A stretch of 64,000 nt of DNA, from NCBI GenBank assembly GCA_045540715.1, contig JAZQHT010000004.1, positions 1-64,000 on the forward strand. The letters run 5' to 3'. How positions within the stretch are numbered: position 1 is the stretch's first letter; every line of letters starts with the position of its first letter. This DNA comes from UMGS1279 sp045540715. Its GTDB lineage: Bacteria; Bacillota; Clostridia; Oscillospirales; Acutalibacteraceae. A program made the position numbers and the translations under genes. Below are positions 7,981 to 17,286 of this stretch, one piece after another. Below the pieces are notes generated by a model. The model ran no database searches. It was not told the origin of the DNA and was given only the letters and a program-made list of their open reading frames with translations.

Positions 7981-9303
7981 ATGGCAAGTTTAATTTTAAT
8001 GCCCAAAGTTGGTATTACTGTTGAAAGCTGTGTTATTACTAAGTGGCACAAAGCTAAAGGTGATACTGTAAAAGCAGGAGATTTATTATTCTCTTATGAA
8101 ACAGATAAAGCTTCTGTTGATGAAGAAGCTAAGGAAGACGGCGTAATTTTAGAAATCTTCAGGGTTGAAGGTGATGACGTTCCTTGTTTGGAAGGTGTAG
8201 CCGTTATTGGTAAAGAAGGCGAAGATTATTCTGACTTAATTCCTAAAACTGAAGACAGTCAAGTAGAAGAAGTTAAAGAAGAAAAATCTGTTGAGGTTGT
8301 AGCTGAAGTTAAAGAAGAAGTTATTGCAACTGCTGAAAAATCAGAAAATTTTAAAGCTTCTCCAAGAGCTAAAAATTATGCTAAAAAACATGGTATTGAT
8401 TTAACTACTGTTTCTCCTACCGGTCCTTATGGCAGAATCGTTGAAGCCGACGTTATTAGGGCAGAAAAAGAAGGCCCAGTTCTTACTAGTGCTGCCTTAG
8501 GACTTAATAAAGACTTAAATGGTGTTGTTGGTACCGGTATTGGTGGCAGAATTACTGTTAAAGATTTATCTCACAAACAAGAAGATATATCTTCTGCTCC
8601 AACAGTTGCAGATATTGAAATCGTTAAGTTATCTAATATTAGAAAAGTAATTTCTAAATCCATGATGACTTCACTTTCTACTACAGCTCAACTTACAAAT
8701 AGTTCAAGCTTCGACGCAACTACAATTATGAACTATAGGAAAGCACTAAAAGATACTGATGAAGCATTGGGTCTTTCTAAAATTACCATCAATGACATTA
8801 TTTTATTTGCGGTTTCTCGCGCACTTAAAAATCATAGAGATTTAAATGCACATTTAATTAATGATGAAATGCATTATTTTAATGGTGTCCACTTGGGTAT
8901 AGCAGTTGATACACCTCGTGGTTTATTAGTTCCCACCCTATTTAATGCAGATAAGATGTCATTAGCAGAAATATCTGAAAATACAAAAATTCTTATTAAT
9001 AAAACAAAAGACGGTTCTATTGAACCCGATTATTTACAAGGGGCTTCTTTCACCATCTCTAATTTAGGAACCTTAGGTGTTGAAAGCTTTACACCTGTAA
9101 TTAATCCTCCTCAAACCGGTATTTTAGGTGTTTGTACAGTAACTGATAAAATTAAGGTTGTTGACGGCGAAATCAAACCTTATAAATCAATGGGTCTATC
9201 CTTAACATATGACCATAGAGCTGTTGATGGAGCACCTGCAGCAAGATTCTTAATGGAATTAAAAACCATTTTAGAAAACTTTACTGCATATTTAGCAAAA
9301 TAG
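7981..9303 (+). CDS. 2-oxoacid dehydrogenase E2 (dihydrolipoamide acyltransferase)
   Basis: A 440-residue E2 core subunit. Residues 1-80 form one lipoyl domain with the lipoylated lysine in ETDKAS (K43). A Glu/Val-rich linker follows. Residues about 125-160 are a peripheral subunit-binding domain (KASPRAKNYAKKHGIDL ... GPYGRIVEADV), and about 168-197 a second, similar segment ending GTGIGGRITVKDL. The C-terminal catalytic domain ends with the active-site motif DHRAVDG (H412, D416). It transfers the acyl group from lipoamide to CoA. AGAAAGGAA precedes the ATG. The acyl specificity is not readable from sequence; similarity of the fused E1 to acetoin-type enzymes makes acetyl transfer plausible. 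Confidence 0.93.
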   Translation: MASLILMPKVGITVESCVITKWHKAKGDTVKAGDLLFSYETDKASVDEEAKEDGVILEIFRVEGDDVPCLEGVAVIGKEGEDYSDLIPKTEDSQVEEVKEEKSVEVVAEVKEEVIATAEKSENFKASPRAKNYAKKHGIDLTTVSPTGPYGRIVEADVIRAEKEGPVLTSAALGLNKDLNGVVGTGIGGRITVKDLSHKQEDISSAPTVADIEIVKLSNIRKVISKSMMTSLSTTAQLTNSSSFDATTIMNYRKALKDTDEALGLSKITINDIILFAVSRALKNHRDLNAHLINDEMHYFNGVHLGIAVDTPRGLLVPTLFNADKMSLAEISENTKILINKTKDGSIEPDYLQGASFTISNLGTLGVESFTPVINPPQTGILGVCTVTDKIKVVDGEIKPYKSMGLSLTYDHRAVDGAPAARFLMELKTILENFTAYLAK

Positions 9304-9313
9304 AGGTAATAAA

Positions 9314-10684
9314 ATGGAAAATATTTATGATTTAATAGTTCTTGGCGGAGGACCTGCTGGTTATTTAGCCGGTGAAAGAGCCGGGCATGCGGGTTTAAAA
9401 ACTTTAGTAATTGAAAAGCGTGCTTTGGGCGGTGTTTGTCTAAATGAGGGATGTGTTCCTTCAAAAGCTCTTTTATATAGTGCCAAAATTTTTGACTACT
9501 GCAACGGACACGGTGAAAAATACGGTGTTACTGCAGAAAATGCAAAAATCGATCAAAAGAAGGTAATCGCTCGTAAAAACAAAGTCGTTTCAACATTGGT
9601 TGGCGGTATTGGTATGCAAATGAAAAAAAATCACGTTGACGTTGAAATGGCCTTTGGCGAAATTTTAGGTAAAGATGCTGATGGTTTTAAATTAAAGGTA
9701 AATAACAAAGTATTTACCGGTAGAAAGCTTATAATTGCAACAGGTAGCGAGGCAGTTTTACCACCTATTCCGGGTTTAAAAGAAGCTTATGAATCGGGCT
9801 TTGGACTTACCAACCGCGAAGTTTTAGATCTAGAGGAAATCCCAGATAACTTTGTAGTTATTGGTGGCGGAGTTATTGGTCTTGAAATGGCATCCTACTT
9901 TAATTCTGTTGGAAGTAAAGTAACAGTTATTGAAATGCTAGACCATATCGCCGGCAATACAGATAGAGAAATCAGTGGTATTCTTAAAAAGAATTACGAG
10001 AAAAAAGGCATTACTTTTAAGCTTTCCTGTAAGGTTACAAAAATTGGCACCGATTCTGTTGAATATGAAGAAAATGGCTCTTTAAATACAATTAAAGCCG
10101 ATAAAGTTCTATTTTCAATTGGTAGAAGACCAGTTACTAAAGGTTTTGGTCTTGAAACACTAGGCGTCGAAATGGATAGAGCGGCCATCAAAACAGATTC
10201 AATAGGCAGAACAAATATTTCAGGTCTTTATGCTTCAGGTGACGTTAACGGTATATTAATGCTAGCTCACACAGCTTATAGAGAGAGCGAAGTAATAGTT
10301 AATAATTTAACCGGTAAGAAAGATTTAATGCGTTATAACGCAATTCCTTCTGTTATTTATACTAACCCCGAAGTAGCTTCTGTTGGTTTAACAGAAGAAG
10401 ATGCTAAAAAACAAGGCTACAATGTCAAAGTAAATACAGCCTCAATGATGTTCTCAGGTCGTTACGTTGCTGAAAATGAAGGCGGAGACGGAATTTGTAA
10501 ACTAGTTATTGATAAGGATAACGACCGTTTACTTGGTGTTCACATGATTGGTAACTATTCTAGCGAAATTATCTATGGTGCAGCCATGATGATTGAAACT
10601 GAAATGAAAATTGACGATATTAAAGAAGTTGTATTTCCCCACCCCACAGTTTGTGAAATAATTCGTGAAGCTTTATTCATGTAA
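9314..10684 (+). CDS. lpdA: Dihydrolipoyl dehydrogenase E3
   Basis: A 456-residue flavoprotein that reoxidises dihydrolipoamide with NAD+. The N-terminal FAD-binding motif (LIVLGGGPAGYLAG), redox-active disulfide GGVCLNEGCVPSK (C42/C47), NAD-binding VIGGGVIGLEMASYF, second FAD motif GLYASGDVNG, and the C-terminal active-site HPTVCE are all present. There is no N-terminal lipoyl domain, unlike some acetoin E3 proteins. It begins 10 bases after the E2 gene and is followed by E1, so it is the dedicated E3 of this complex. Confidence 0.95.
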   Translation: MENIYDLIVLGGGPAGYLAGERAGHAGLKTLVIEKRALGGVCLNEGCVPSKALLYSAKIFDYCNGHGEKYGVTAENAKIDQKKVIARKNKVVSTLVGGIGMQMKKNHVDVEMAFGEILGKDADGFKLKVNNKVFTGRKLIIATGSEAVLPPIPGLKEAYESGFGLTNREVLDLEEIPDNFVVIGGGVIGLEMASYFNSVGSKVTVIEMLDHIAGNTDREISGILKKNYEKKGITFKLSCKVTKIGTDSVEYEENGSLNTIKADKVLFSIGRRPVTKGFGLETLGVEMDRAAIKTDSIGRTNISGLYASGDVNGILMLAHTAYRESEVIVNNLTGKKDLMRYNAIPSVIYTNPEVASVGLTEEDAKKQGYNVKVNTASMMFSGRYVAENEGGDGICKLVIDKDNDRLLGVHMIGNYSSEIIYGAAMMIETEMKIDDIKEVVFPHPTVCEIIREALFM

Positions 10685-10707
10685 TAAAATATAAAGGAGT
10701 AATTATT

Positions 10708-13182
10708 ATGCCAAAATCACAATTTATTGATCCTAAAGGTTTACGTAAAGCGGGTAAAATTAAGTTTAAAGATATCCCTGTAAATCAATATAACAAAACT
10801 ATAGAACAAGAACTTGCAGAAGGTAACTTTACCAAAGAAGATTTAATTGGTATTTATGAAGATATGCTCGCTATTCGCGAGTTCGAATCAATGTTAATGA
10901 CAATTAAAGTTGAAGCTAACTACAATGGTAAAAGCTTTACCTATCCAGGTCCTGCTCACTTAGCTATTGGTGAAGAAGCAACTGCTGTTGGTCAAGCATA
11001 TACCCTAGATGAAAACGACTTTATATTTGGTACCCACAGAAGTCACCACGAAGTTATTGCTAAAGGTTTATCTGCTATTAGAAAATTAAGCGATGAGAAA
11101 TTAATCGAGATTATGGAAAGCGTTCAAGATGGCAGAATTTATAAATTAATTAAAGAACATTCTAAAGCCACAAATACCAAAGATATGGCTCGAGAATTCT
11201 TCTTATACGGCTTAATGGCAGAACTTTTTGCTAAAGACAACGGTTTCTCTCGTGGTCTTGGTGGTTCGATGCACGCCTTCTTCTTACCTTTTGGTATTTT
11301 CCCAAACAACGCTATTGTTGGCGGCTCAGCTCCAGTTGCTACCGGTGTTGCTCTATTCAAAAAATGCAATAAAAAGAGCGGTATTATCGTAGCTAACGCA
11401 GGTGACGGCGCAGCCGCACGTGGTCCTGTATATGAATCTATGAACTTTGCGAATATGGACCAATTACGCGAATTATGGCCCGATGATTATAAGGGCGGTC
11501 TTCCAATTATCTATAACTTTAATAACAACGGTTATGGTATGGGCGGCCAAACTAAAGGCGAAACTATGGCTTATGGCGAACTAGCTCGCTTAGGCGCTAT
11601 GGCATCAAACCAAATGCACGCAGAACGCGTTGACGGTTGGAACCCACTTGCTTTAATTGATTGCTATCGTAGAAAGAGACCAATTCTAGAAAACGGCGAA
11701 GGCCCAGTATTATTAGACGTAATTACTTATCGTATGAGTGGACACTCTACTTCTGATATTAGTTCTTATAGAACAAAAGAGGAAATTGATGAATGGTATA
11801 AGTACGATCCAATTGAAGTATATCCTAAAGAGTTAATTAAATCTAAGGTTGTTACTAAAGCAAAAATTGAAAAAATTAAAGAAGAAATCGGCGCTAGAAA
11901 CCGCGCTATGTTTGAACTAGCAAGTGACCTTGAACTTTCTCCTTATACAGATTATAAGAAGAATCCTCATTTCTTAGAAGATTTAATGTTCTCTAATGAA
12001 AAAATAGAAAAAATGGAAGACAGAGAATGTGAAACTCTAACTCCCATTGAAGAAAATCCACAAGTTCAAAAGGTTGCTTTAAAAGCAAGATATGCTTTTG
12101 ATGAAAACGGCAAACCTTATTCCAAAGCAAAAGTATATAATATTCGTGACGGTTTATTTGAATCTATCATTAATAAATTCTATACCGACCCAACATTAAT
12201 TTCTTATGGTGAAGACCTAAGAGATTGGAACGGTGCTATGGCAGTTTACCGTGGTTTAACAGAAGCTCTACCTTATAACAGATTATTCAACTCCCCTATC
12301 TCTGAATCTGCAATTGTAGGTACAGCAGTAGGTTACGGTATGGCCGGTGGTCGTGTTATTGTTGAATTAATGTATGCTGACTTTATTGGTTGCGCTGGTG
12401 ATGAAATCTTCAACCAACTTGCTAAATGGCAATCTATGAGCGCAGGCGGATTAAAAATGCCTGTTGTACTACGTGTATCCGTTGGTTCTAAGTACGGCGC
12501 ACAACACTCTCAAGACTGGACAGCTCTTTGCGCACATATTCCTGGTCTTAAAGTTGTATTCCCAACCACACCTTACGATGCAAAAGGTTTAATGAATGCT
12601 GCATTAATGGGTACAGACCCCGTTGTATTCTTTGAAAGTCAAAGAATTTATGATATTGGCGAACAATTCCATAAAGAAGGCGTTCCTGAAGGCTATTATG
12701 AAGTTGAAATTGGTGAACCCGATATTAAACGTGAAGGTAAAGATTTAACCATTTTAACAATTGGTTCTACTCTTTACAGAGCATTAGATGCAGCCAAAGA
12801 ATTAGAAGAAAAATACGGTATTTCTGCAGAAGTAATTGATGCTAGAAGCGTTGTTCCATTTAATTATGATAAAGTTATTGAATCTGTTAAGAAAACCGGT
12901 AAGATCATTCTAGCTTCTGATGCTGTTGACCGTGGTTCAATCTTAAAAGAAATGTCTGCAACAATTACAGAATTGGCATTTGATTACCTAGATTGTCCTC
13001 CCGCCGTTGTAGCAAGTGAAAACTGGATTACTCCCGCTTTTGAATATGATGCAGAGTTCTTCCCACAAGTTTCTTGGTTCTTAGATGCAATAAACGAAAA
13101 ACTAATTCCTTTAAAAGATTACGTTTCTACCAAAAACTATACCCCTCAAGAACAACTTAGAAAAGCAAGAAAAGGTGTTTAA
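10708..13182 (+). CDS. Fused E1 alpha-beta thiamine-diphosphate dehydrogenase
   Basis: An 824-residue single-chain E1. Residues about 40-420 form the alpha subunit, with the ThDP motif GDGAAARGPV (232-241) continuing to FNNNGYGMGG (271-280). Residues about 470-800 form the transketolase-like beta subunit (SYGEDLRDWNG, FNSPISESAIVGTAVGYGMA, VVFPTTPYDAKGLM). In most bacteria these are two proteins; here the join is in frame with no sign of a broken start or stop. It decarboxylates a 2-oxoacid, or cleaves an acyloin such as acetoin, and loads the acyl group onto E2. It follows E3 after 23 bases and abuts the lipoate ligase. The precise substrate is unknown. Confidence 0.9.
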   Translation: MPKSQFIDPKGLRKAGKIKFKDIPVNQYNKTIEQELAEGNFTKEDLIGIYEDMLAIREFESMLMTIKVEANYNGKSFTYPGPAHLAIGEEATAVGQAYTLDENDFIFGTHRSHHEVIAKGLSAIRKLSDEKLIEIMESVQDGRIYKLIKEHSKATNTKDMAREFFLYGLMAELFAKDNGFSRGLGGSMHAFFLPFGIFPNNAIVGGSAPVATGVALFKKCNKKSGIIVANAGDGAAARGPVYESMNFANMDQLRELWPDDYKGGLPIIYNFNNNGYGMGGQTKGETMAYGELARLGAMASNQMHAERVDGWNPLALIDCYRRKRPILENGEGPVLLDVITYRMSGHSTSDISSYRTKEEIDEWYKYDPIEVYPKELIKSKVVTKAKIEKIKEEIGARNRAMFELASDLELSPYTDYKKNPHFLEDLMFSNEKIEKMEDRECETLTPIEENPQVQKVALKARYAFDENGKPYSKAKVYNIRDGLFESIINKFYTDPTLISYGEDLRDWNGAMAVYRGLTEALPYNRLFNSPISESAIVGTAVGYGMAGGRVIVELMYADFIGCAGDEIFNQLAKWQSMSAGGLKMPVVLRVSVGSKYGAQHSQDWTALCAHIPGLKVVFPTTPYDAKGLMNAALMGTDPVVFFESQRIYDIGEQFHKEGVPEGYYEVEIGEPDIKREGKDLTILTIGSTLYRALDAAKELEEKYGISAEVIDARSVVPFNYDKVIESVKKTGKIILASDAVDRGSILKEMSATITELAFDYLDCPPAVVASENWITPAFEYDAEFFPQVSWFLDAINEKLIPLKDYVSTKNYTPQEQLRKARKGV

Positions 13183-14159
13183 TGCTATTAATTGTTAATA
13201 ACAATTTAAATCCGTATTTCAATTTAGCCCTCGAAGAATATCTCCTTCGGGGGCTAAAAAAGCCTGTAATAATGCTGTGGCGTAACAAAAAGTCAGTTAT
13301 TATTGGTGCAAATCAAAACACATCATTAGAAATAAACGAAAAGTTTGTTTCTGAAAATGATCTTGTTGTAGCTCGTAGGATTACAGGCGGTGGAGCTGTG
13401 TTTCATGATCTGGGTAATATTAATTATACTATTATAACTAATAAAACAGATGATATTGGGCGCTATGATTCGTTTACAAGCGATTTACGAGCTTTTTTAC
13501 TTACACTAGGTATAGAATCTACCCTTTCCGGAAGAAACGATATTTTAGTAAACGAGCGCAAAATATGCGGTAATGCACAAGCGATAAAAGGTGATATGCT
13601 TATTCACCACGGATGTATATTATATTCAGCTGACATTTCTTCCCTTTCCAGTGCTTTAAAGGTTAATGAATTAAAATATAACTCAAAAGCTATTAAAAGC
13701 GTTAAATCAAGAGTTACAAATTTAATTGATTTAATTGAGCCCAAAATTACAGTTGAAGATTTTATTTTAAAATTTAAAAACTTTTTAAAGAACCGCCACA
13801 ATTTAACTGAGTATTCCTTAACTGATGAAGATATCGCAAATGTAAACAAACTTGTGGATAATAAATACTCAACTTATAGTTGGATATATGGAGAATCACC
13901 GAGTTATAACTATAAAAACGTAAAAAAGACAAGTGCCGGCATTGTTGAAATTAACTTAAATGTTGAAAAAGGGCTAATAATCGATGCAAAAATTTACGGC
14001 GATTTCTTTAATAAAGAAGATATAAGTAAATTGGAGCATAGCCTTTTAGGTTTAGAACATAGTAGAAAATATCTAAAATCAAAAATTAAAAACGTTAATG
14101 AATATATTATTGGCATTACCGATGATGAATTTATAGATTTATTAACTAATAATGATTAA
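13182..14159 (+). CDS. lplA: Lipoate-protein ligase A
   Basis: A 325-residue lipoate/octanoate ligase with the family motifs RRITGGGAVFHDLGN and KICGNAQAIKG (the Lys binding lipoyl-AMP) and the small C-terminal accessory domain. It attaches scavenged lipoate to the E2 lysine. Its ATG overlaps the E1 stop (TAATG), showing translational coupling: the operon brings its own cofactor-attachment enzyme. No lipA or lipB is in the window, so scavenging rather than synthesis is suggested here. A shared bidirectional terminator follows. Confidence 0.93.
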   Translation: MLLIVNNNLNPYFNLALEEYLLRGLKKPVIMLWRNKKSVIIGANQNTSLEINEKFVSENDLVVARRITGGGAVFHDLGNINYTIITNKTDDIGRYDSFTSDLRAFLLTLGIESTLSGRNDILVNERKICGNAQAIKGDMLIHHGCILYSADISSLSSALKVNELKYNSKAIKSVKSRVTNLIDLIEPKITVEDFILKFKNFLKNRHNLTEYSLTDEDIANVNKLVDNKYSTYSWIYGESPSYNYKNVKKTSAGIVEINLNVEKGLIIDAKIYGDFFNKEDISKLEHSLLGLEHSRKYLKSKIKNVNEYIIGITDDEFIDLLTNND

Positions 14160-14183
14160 AAGACCGTTTAGTAACGGTCTTTT
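14158..14183. terminator. Bidirectional terminator between lplA and spoIVA
   Basis: An 11-bp stem AAAAGACCGTT / AACGGTCTTTT with a 4-nt loop and T-runs on both sides, between convergent genes. Confidence 0.88.
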
Positions 14184-14186
14184 TTA

Positions 14187-15659
14187 TTACAATATTATAC
14201 AAATTAACCCACTACAACCTTCATTTATAACGCGTTCAATTGTTTCTTGCATTCTTATACGCGCATCTTGAGGCATTCTTGAAAGTTTTGTATGAAGGCC
14301 TTCGTTAACAAGTTCGTGCAAACTTTTGCCAAAGATATTAGAATTCCAAATTTGCAACGGATTTTCTTCAAATTCTTTAAGTAAATATAATACTAAATCT
14401 TCAGACTGTTTTTCGCTACCTACAATAGGACTGACTTCGGTGGTAATATTAGCTTTCATTAAATGGATTGATGGAGCGCTCGCTTTTAGCCTAACACCGT
14501 ATCTTCCTCCTTGACGCATTATTTCGGGCTCTTCAAGGGTTAGTTCTTCGATAGATGGCATAACAATACCATAACCGGTTGCTTCAACCTCATCGAGCGC
14601 ATCTTTAATTTTTACATATTTATTTTTAATTTCGCACATTTTCACAAGGCAATCCAGTAAATCAGCCTCATCACTAACTACGCTACCTGCTGCCTCACTA
14701 ATAACGTTATAATATATTTCTTTTTTAAGTTCGGCAAATATATTAATTGTTCCGCTACCCAAATCAACAAGTTCTGTTTTTATATATTCTATTTCGTCGC
14801 ATTCTAAAAGTTCGTTATTTAGTAATACAGAATCAGATATTTTTTTAAGATCTTTTGCTCTATTATTAATTGCAGATAAAATATTATTTCTTACGTTGCT
14901 GTTTTTAGGCAGGGCTTTATACCAAGATGGTAAAGTAATTGAAATTTGTTTAATAGGAAATTCAAATAGAATATTTTCTAATATCTTTTTTATGTCATTT
15001 TCATCAATATTTGCGCAATCAATCGGCATTACCTTAACAGAATACTCTTCTGATAGTCGTAATGCCATTTTTTTGGTGTTTTCATCATTAGGGTGGGTTG
15101 AATTAAGCAACACAATAAAAGGCTTATTTATGGACTTTAATTCATTAATTACCTTTTCTTCACACTCTTTATATTCATCACGTGGAATTTCACCAATACT
15201 GCCATCCGTAGTAATTACAAGTCCGATTGTAGAATGTTCGTTTATAACCTTTCTTGTACCAATTTCGGCCGCCATATTAAATGGAATTGATTCTTCATAC
15301 CAAGGCGTTTTAACCATTCTGGGGTTACCGTCTTCTATATATCCATACGAACTAGGTACTATGTAACCAACACAATCAATTAACCTTACTTTTAATTTCG
15401 CATTACCGTCTAGAGATATTTCAACCGCATTTTCGGGTATAAATTTAGGCTCGGTTGTCATAATTGTTCTTCCTGCTGCAGATTGAGGCATTTCATCCAA
15501 TGCGCGTTCTTTTGCATATTCACTACTAATATTAGGAACAACCAAAGTATCCATAAATCTTTTAATGAACGTAGATTTACCTGTTCTGACAGGCCCCACA
15601 ATACCTAAATATATATCGCCATTTGTTCTTTTTTCAATATCGTTATATATGCTATTCAT
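14187..15659 (-). CDS. spoIVA: Stage IV sporulation protein A (SpoIVA)
   Basis: A 490-residue spore-coat basement ATPase. The Walker A motif is GPVRTGKST (residues 22-30), and the N-terminal GTPase-like region includes LIDCVGYIVPSSYG. A middle domain follows, and the C-terminal region (QDARIRMQETIERVINEG ... GLICIIL) is the part that in Bacillus contacts the forespore membrane anchor SpoVM. The length matches B. subtilis SpoIVA (492). It sits 10 bases downstream of a SPOCS/LysM gene on the same strand, so the pair probably form one mother-cell operon. This is strong evidence that the organism can, or recently could, make endospores. Confidence 0.97.
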   Translation of the reverse strand: MNSIYNDIEKRTNGDIYLGIVGPVRTGKSTFIKRFMDTLVVPNISSEYAKERALDEMPQSAAGRTIMTTEPKFIPENAVEISLDGNAKLKVRLIDCVGYIVPSSYGYIEDGNPRMVKTPWYEESIPFNMAAEIGTRKVINEHSTIGLVITTDGSIGEIPRDEYKECEEKVINELKSINKPFIVLLNSTHPNDENTKKMALRLSEEYSVKVMPIDCANIDENDIKKILENILFEFPIKQISITLPSWYKALPKNSNVRNNILSAINNRAKDLKKISDSVLLNNELLECDEIEYIKTELVDLGSGTINIFAELKKEIYYNVISEAAGSVVSDEADLLDCLVKMCEIKNKYVKIKDALDEVEATGYGIVMPSIEELTLEEPEIMRQGGRYGVRLKASAPSIHLMKANITTEVSPIVGSEKQSEDLVLYLLKEFEENPLQIWNSNIFGKSLHELVNEGLHTKLSRMPQDARIRMQETIERVINEGCSGLICIIL

Positions 15660-15669
15660 CTTTATTACC

Positions 15670-17187
15670 TCACATTCTGGAAATCACAAGTACAGATTGT
15701 GAATCGATAGTATCTTCTACTAAATTATTTTGTTCTTTAAATACTTGTAATGGTGTTGAAAATCTTTTTGCAACACTCCATACGTCTTCTTCATCAGTTG
15801 AATAATAAATTATAATTGACTCATTATTATCGACAGGCTTTTCTAGATCAATTACTTCTTTCAAAACGTCAATTTCTACTTTCTTATATATTTCAGCATT
15901 AATAATTACCTCAATTTGAATTTCAATTTGATTGTCAGAAACTAAGCGATATGAACAATTATTAATGAAAAATTCCGATTCAAATATAGTGTTTGTTAAG
16001 TTTTCATTGAATTTTTTACAAAAATCAAAATCAATTTTTACATTATGATATTCAGGCGAATTATCGACATTAATAAATAATAAACTGCCGTCAATATTAC
16101 CACAAAAATTCGCTTCATCGCCATTAATAGATGCATCTATTTTGTTTTCTTGCCCCCAGAAATCAATAACAGACAATATTTGTGTTTCGTTTAAGTTGAT
16201 ATTCTTTTTAAAGACAAATTTTTCAGTTAATGTTTCTTCCAGCTTGTTAAAACTTATCTTTTCTTTTGTTGTTTCAACTTTATTCTTAATTGAATAACAA
16301 TCCAAAATCATTTGTAAATCTAGATTACAACAAGATTTTAAGATAATGTTAAGACCTATTTCAACTAAAAAACCTGCATTAGCACTATTAGATATTATTG
16401 GCTTAATAGATAAACCGGATAAATCTATTTCAGGAATAATTTTACAAGTTTTGTCTGCATTTTCAATTTCAATTATTTGACTAAAAGGTATTATCTCACT
16501 AAAATATGCGGTTTTTTCTTCAATAGAACAATATAAAACTTCAATTTTTACGTTACCCTTCACTACCGCTTTTTCGCCAATTAACTTACATTCAGTAATG
16601 GTTGGAATAGCCTTTTGTCTAATAATGTAATTCACATCGGGGTTACTACTAGAAAGTAGCAATTCATCTTCAATTATAATTTGTTTTTCCTTTGTTGATA
16701 TTAAACACGCTACATCTAAATTATTTCTTAAAATTTCAATGTCGTCACGTTGAATATCACATATAACGTCTATTGCATCAAAACTATTAATTGTAACGTC
16801 AATATTCAAAGCGCCTTTAATATCAATTCTTCTTGCAGAGGTTTGTCTGCAATTCAAATAGTTTTTTGATAAGGAAACTGATACTGTATTATTGATGAAT
16901 TCTTTATTTTCGATCGATTTTGTAAAATTATATTTAGTAATCACAGATGAAATCTTATTTTCAGTACCACAGAAGATTATGGTGATTTCAGAACAAATAT
17001 CAAGTTCTAATAAATCATCAGTAATTTTCTTTTTCATAACTGTGCTATTAATGTCGCACCTTAAAATTTTGATAATGTCAGGACAATATTCCGGTATTAA
17101 AAATTCACTTTCTATAGGGTGCTCAATACTTGGCAACTTTATTTTTTTAGGAACAGAATATGCACGGCTTTGCTTATCAATATTCAT
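15670..17187 (-). CDS. SPOCS (DUF3794) and LysM domain protein
   Basis: A 505-residue protein with repeated SPOCS/DUF3794 segments, typically beginning with LPSIEHPIESEFLIPEYCPDI-like text near residues 18-38 (PEYCPDIIKILRC), and a C-terminal LysM-like segment (IIYYSTDEEDVWSVAKRFS to VLVISRM). SPOCS/LysM proteins are associated with spore coat and SpoIVA-neighbour genes in Clostridia, functionally comparable to SpoVID/SafA. No signal peptide is seen, consistent with assembly at the outer forespore membrane from the mother cell. It is Ile/Asn-rich and less conserved than spoIVA. The coat role is inferred from domains and neighbourhood. Confidence 0.85.
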   Translation of the reverse strand: MNIDKQSRAYSVPKKIKLPSIEHPIESEFLIPEYCPDIIKILRCDINSTVMKKKITDDLLELDICSEITIIFCGTENKISSVITKYNFTKSIENKEFINNTVSVSLSKNYLNCRQTSARRIDIKGALNIDVTINSFDAIDVICDIQRDDIEILRNNLDVACLISTKEKQIIIEDELLLSSSNPDVNYIIRQKAIPTITECKLIGEKAVVKGNVKIEVLYCSIEEKTAYFSEIIPFSQIIEIENADKTCKIIPEIDLSGLSIKPIISNSANAGFLVEIGLNIILKSCCNLDLQMILDCYSIKNKVETTKEKISFNKLEETLTEKFVFKKNINLNETQILSVIDFWGQENKIDASINGDEANFCGNIDGSLLFINVDNSPEYHNVKIDFDFCKKFNENLTNTIFESEFFINNCSYRLVSDNQIEIQIEVIINAEIYKKVEIDVLKEVIDLEKPVDNNESIIIYYSTDEEDVWSVAKRFSTPLQVFKEQNNLVEDTIDSQSVLVISRM

Positions 17188-17256
17188 AATTATTTCTCCT
17201 TTAAATGCTATTCTGTTTAATTTTATTCAAGCATCTTATTTATTATTACACTAAAA

Positions 17257-17285
17257 AATAAGGACCGTAAATTACGGTCCTTATT
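17257..17285 (-). terminator. Terminator of the GH27 cassette
   Basis: Inverted repeat AATAAGGACCGTAA / TTACGGTCCTTATT followed by TTTTTT on the minus strand, just after the GH-A hydrolase stop and before the SPOCS gene. Confidence 0.85.
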
Positions 17286-17286
17286 A

